NCBI GenBank assembly: GCA_012728465.1
Contig: JAAYFB010000211.1
Location: 1-9,653 of the forward strand
DNA: 9,653 nucleotides
DNA from: Proteiniphilum sp.
GTDB lineage: Bacteria > Bacteroidota > Bacteroidia > Bacteroidales > Dysgonomonadaceae
Direction: 5' to 3'
Part shown: positions 7,639 to 9,653 of the stretch, piece after piece
Layout of the letters: each line of letters opens with the position of its first letter
Numbering within the stretch: position 1 is the stretch's first letter
Notes under the pieces: model-generated
What the model was told of the DNA's origin: nothing
The model's input: only the letters and a program-made list of their open reading frames with translations
The model's database searches: none
Made by a program: the position numbers and the translations under genes

Positions 7639-8547
7639 CTAAAACAGTCCTTCGACTGATAAATATCTCTCGCCAGTATCATAGTTGAATGTAAGAATTC
7701 TTTTCCCATCTGTTATCTCTGCAATCTTTTGAGTTACTGCAGCAATTGATGCTCCAGTAGATATTCCTCCTAATATACTCTCCTTTTGAGCTAAAAGTTT
7801 AGCATATTTGAAGGCATCCTCATTTTCAACTTTTATGACTCCATCTATAACATTTAAGTCAAGTGTACCTGGAATAAAGCCTGCGCCCAAGCCCTGTATT
7901 GAGTGAGGACCTGGAGCTCCACCTGATATTACTGGCGAGCCAACAGGCTCCACAGCTATCACTTGAATATTTGGGAATTTCTTTTTTAGCTCTCTTCCTA
8001 CCCCAGTTATGTGGCCACCTGTACCGACTCCCGTGATGATATAATCTAAGCCTTCAGGGAAATCAGCAATAATCTCAGCTGCAGTTTGCTTAGCATGCAC
8101 TTCTACGTTTGCTTGATTTTGAAATTGTTGAGGTATCCAAGAGTTCGCAATCTGAGATTGAAGTTCTTCTGCTTTTTCTATAGCGCCTTTCATCCCTTTC
8201 TCTCGTGGTGTCAGAATCAATTCAGCTCCAAATAGAGATATTAATTTTCTTCGCTCAACCGACATTTGTTCGGGCATCACAATAATTACTTTGTAACCTT
8301 TATATGCACCAACATAAGATAGTCCCACACCAGTATTGCCTGAAGTTGGTTCAATGATAGTTGAGCCAGGCTTTAGTATGCCTTTTTGTTCAGCATCTTC
8401 AATCATAGCAAGAGCTATTCTATCTTTAATACTTCCTGCAGGATTTTGCTTTTCAAGCTTTATCCACACTTCATTGTTCGGAAATAATTTACCCAGACGT
8501 ATGTGCGGGGTATTTCCAATCGATTCTAGAATGTTAGAATATTTCAT
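7639..8547 (-). CDS. cysK: Cysteine synthase A (O-acetylserine sulfhydrylase)
   Basis: PLP enzyme that joins O-acetyl-L-serine and sulfide to make cysteine and acetate, the last step of cysteine synthesis, in the cytoplasm. The 302 residues fit the CysK/CysM family. NPAGSIKDR (35-43) holds the PLP lysine, Lys41, the same number as in Salmonella CysK; TSGNTG (68-73) is the substrate-binding loop; GTGGH (175-179) is the PLP-phosphate loop; GGISTGAS (260-267) carries the serine that faces the PLP ring nitrogen. [17 protein letters not shown] (210-226) favours CysK over CysM or cystathionine beta-synthase. It lies 42 bp downstream of cysE on the same strand with no promoter box between, so the two are probably one operon. 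No Shine-Dalgarno. The substrate assignment rests on family motifs. Confidence 0.96.
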   Translation of the reverse strand: MKYSNILESIGNTPHIRLGKLFPNNEVWIKLEKQNPAGSIKDRIALAMIEDAEQKGILKPGSTIIEPTSGNTGVGLSYVGAYKGYKVIIVMPEQMSVERRKLISLFGAELILTPREKGMKGAIEKAEELQSQIANSWIPQQFQNQANVEVHAKQTAAEIIADFPEGLDYIITGVGTGGHITGVGRELKKKFPNIQVIAVEPVGSPVISGGAPGPHSIQGLGAGFIPGTLDLNVIDGVIKVENEDAFKYAKLLAQKESILGGISTGASIAAVTQKIAEITDGKRILTFNYDTGERYLSVEGLF

Positions 8548-8589
8548 CGTTTGTAGTATTTAAAATGTTATATTTTATGTTATCCTTGT

Positions 8590-9411
8590 TCATATCACGA
8601 AGTCGATAGGCTGAACAAAGTCTTTTACTGTTTTAATTTTTACATCAACTGAGTTGTAAACTAAAGAAAAAGGAATTACACTTTTTGTGAGCCAAGTCCC
8701 CCCGCCTATTGTTGAGTTGTGTCCAATCACTGTATCTCCTCCCAAAATTGTGGCATTAGCATAAATAACAACGTTGTCCTGAATAGTGGGATGTCTTTTG
8801 CTTTCAGACATATTTTTTTCAACATAAAGCGCACCTAAGGTTACGCCTTGATATATTTTTACATTTGTCCCAATTTCGGTAGTCTCCCCTATTACAATTC
8901 CTGTGCCATGATCCATAAAGAAGTTATCTCCAATTTTTGCAGCTGGGTGAATGTCTATACCTACTTTTGCATGGGCATACTCTGCAAATAAACGTGGAAT
9001 TAGTGGGATATCTAATTTATGAAGTGCATGAGCTAATCTATGTATGCTAAGGGCATAAAATCCTGGATATGCTATAATTACTTCTTCAATTGATTTAGCT
9101 GCTGGATCGTTCTTTAGATATTGTTTCGCATCATTGTAAAGTCGTGATTGTATATCAGTTAATTGCTCAAAAAACTTATTCACAACAGAGTTTGCAAATT
9201 CCTCTGTTCTTAGCCTTGATATACATTGAGTTAATGTGATTGCACACTCTTTTAGCCTAAACCGGCATTCGTGGACTCCTATTTTATCATCTACGGGAAA
9301 CATTTGCAAGAACAATAATTCAGCTGCTTCTTCTAGTTTAACTTTATCCACAGAGATGTGTATAGGCAGAGGGTGAAACTTATCTATAAGTTCGAAAGTT
9401 TTATTAATCAT
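8590..9411 (-). CDS. cysE: Serine O-acetyltransferase
   Basis: Makes O-acetylserine from serine and acetyl-CoA, the committed step to cysteine, feeding CysK encoded just downstream. The 273 residues comprise an alpha-helical N-terminal half ending in NDPAAKSIEEVIIAYPGF (101-118) and HRLAHAL (124-130), then a left-handed beta-helix of hexapeptide repeats. Catalytic features: IDIHPAA (152-158), MDHGTG (166-171) with the Asp167-His168 pair, and KRHPTI (205-210) with the conserved His207. The C-terminus is PIDFVI, ending in isoleucine, like tails that insert into CysK in the cysteine synthase complex (plant enzymes end DYVI). Feedback inhibition by cysteine is known for the family but not readable here. 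The start is the ATG at 9411; no Shine-Dalgarno and no clear promoter box lie close to it. Confidence 0.96.
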   Translation of the reverse strand: MINKTFELIDKFHPLPIHISVDKVKLEEAAELLFLQMFPVDDKIGVHECRFRLKECAITLTQCISRLRTEEFANSVVNKFFEQLTDIQSRLYNDAKQYLKNDPAAKSIEEVIIAYPGFYALSIHRLAHALHKLDIPLIPRLFAEYAHAKVGIDIHPAAKIGDNFFMDHGTGIVIGETTEIGTNVKIYQGVTLGALYVEKNMSESKRHPTIQDNVVIYANATILGGDTVIGHNSTIGGGTWLTKSVIPFSLVYNSVDVKIKTVKDFVQPIDFVI

Positions 9412-9653
9412 AAGAGTTCTTTTTAAATAGTCGGGGAAAAAAATGAAATTTGAATTTGTAGGACATGGGGTGTCCCTATTGATTATTTGTATATGGGCTA
9501 ATCAACAACAGCAACAACAAATATGCATTCGTCTTTTATTCATTTATTCATTTTTTGAGCGTTACAGAATCAACGCTTGCTTGAAAGTGGAACAAAGCGA
9601 TATTAGTTATTGTTCAGCAAAACTATAAATATTTTCATTTTATAATATTTGTA
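9412..9653. other. Non-coding region upstream of cysE
   Basis: No convincing gene. It holds a short palindrome, ggaca-n5-tgtcc, at 9461-9475, about 50 bp upstream of the cysE start; an 18-bp CAA-rich run at 9503-9520; a perfect 6-bp hairpin agcgtt/aacgct at 9558-9577, with no T tract after it on either strand; and a minus-strand TAGTTTTG at 9618-9625 that fits the TAnnTTTG box but has no TTTG partner and would leave a leader of about 200 bases before cysE. The cysE promoter presumably lies here. Confidence 0.5.

Noticed and set aside
8336..8563. 75-residue frame antisense to the cysK start
   Set aside because: It is fully explained by the opposite strand of the conserved cysK N-terminal half.
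9556..9579. Terminator hairpin agcgtt/aacgct
   Set aside because: The stem is short and no T tract follows it on either strand; the T run lies before it on +.
9443..9628. 61-residue frame on + with a run of six glutamines
   Set aside because: The glutamines come from a CAA-rich run, the composition is not protein-like, and there is no recognisable homology or start signal.

Overview
This window looks like ordinary chromosomal housekeeping DNA from a Bacteroidota bacterium, probably Bacteroidales or Marinilabiliales; the finer placement is a guess. The evidence is AT-rich sequence, no Shine-Dalgarno motifs before the starts, a TAnnTTTG promoter box before mfd, and a family GT3 (eukaryote-like) glycogen synthase beside a GT35 phosphorylase, a pairing I associate with Bacteroidetes.

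Layout, left to right: (1) the 3' three-quarters of a GT3 glycogen synthase, cut by the window edge, then glgP for glycogen/maltodextrin phosphorylase, both on +; together they make and degrade alpha-1,4-glucan. The gap between them is filled by degenerate 7-bp repeats that also encode the last residues and stop codon of the synthase. (2) After glgP come a short block of the same heptads, a strong intrinsic terminator, a 13-bp inverted repeat and a Bacteroidetes-type promoter that reads into mfd, the transcription-repair coupling factor, with a leader of almost zero length. (3) mfd converges on a minus-strand cysE-cysK pair; a large imperfect inverted repeat sits between the facing 3' ends. 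(4) cysE (serine acetyltransferase) is upstream of cysK (O-acetylserine sulfhydrylase), making the two-step serine-to-cysteine pathway. CysE ends in Asp-Phe-Val-Ile, the kind of tail that docks into the CysK active site. (5) The last 240 bases hold no convincing gene.

I see no phage, transposase, CRISPR, toxin-antitoxin or defence genes and no evidence of a new multi-gene system. What merits a second look is mostly non-coding: the heptad repeat family placed at gene ends, the inverted repeats, and the near-leaderless mfd promoter. In the proteins, it is the missing regulatory arginine cluster of the glycogen synthase and the CysE tail.
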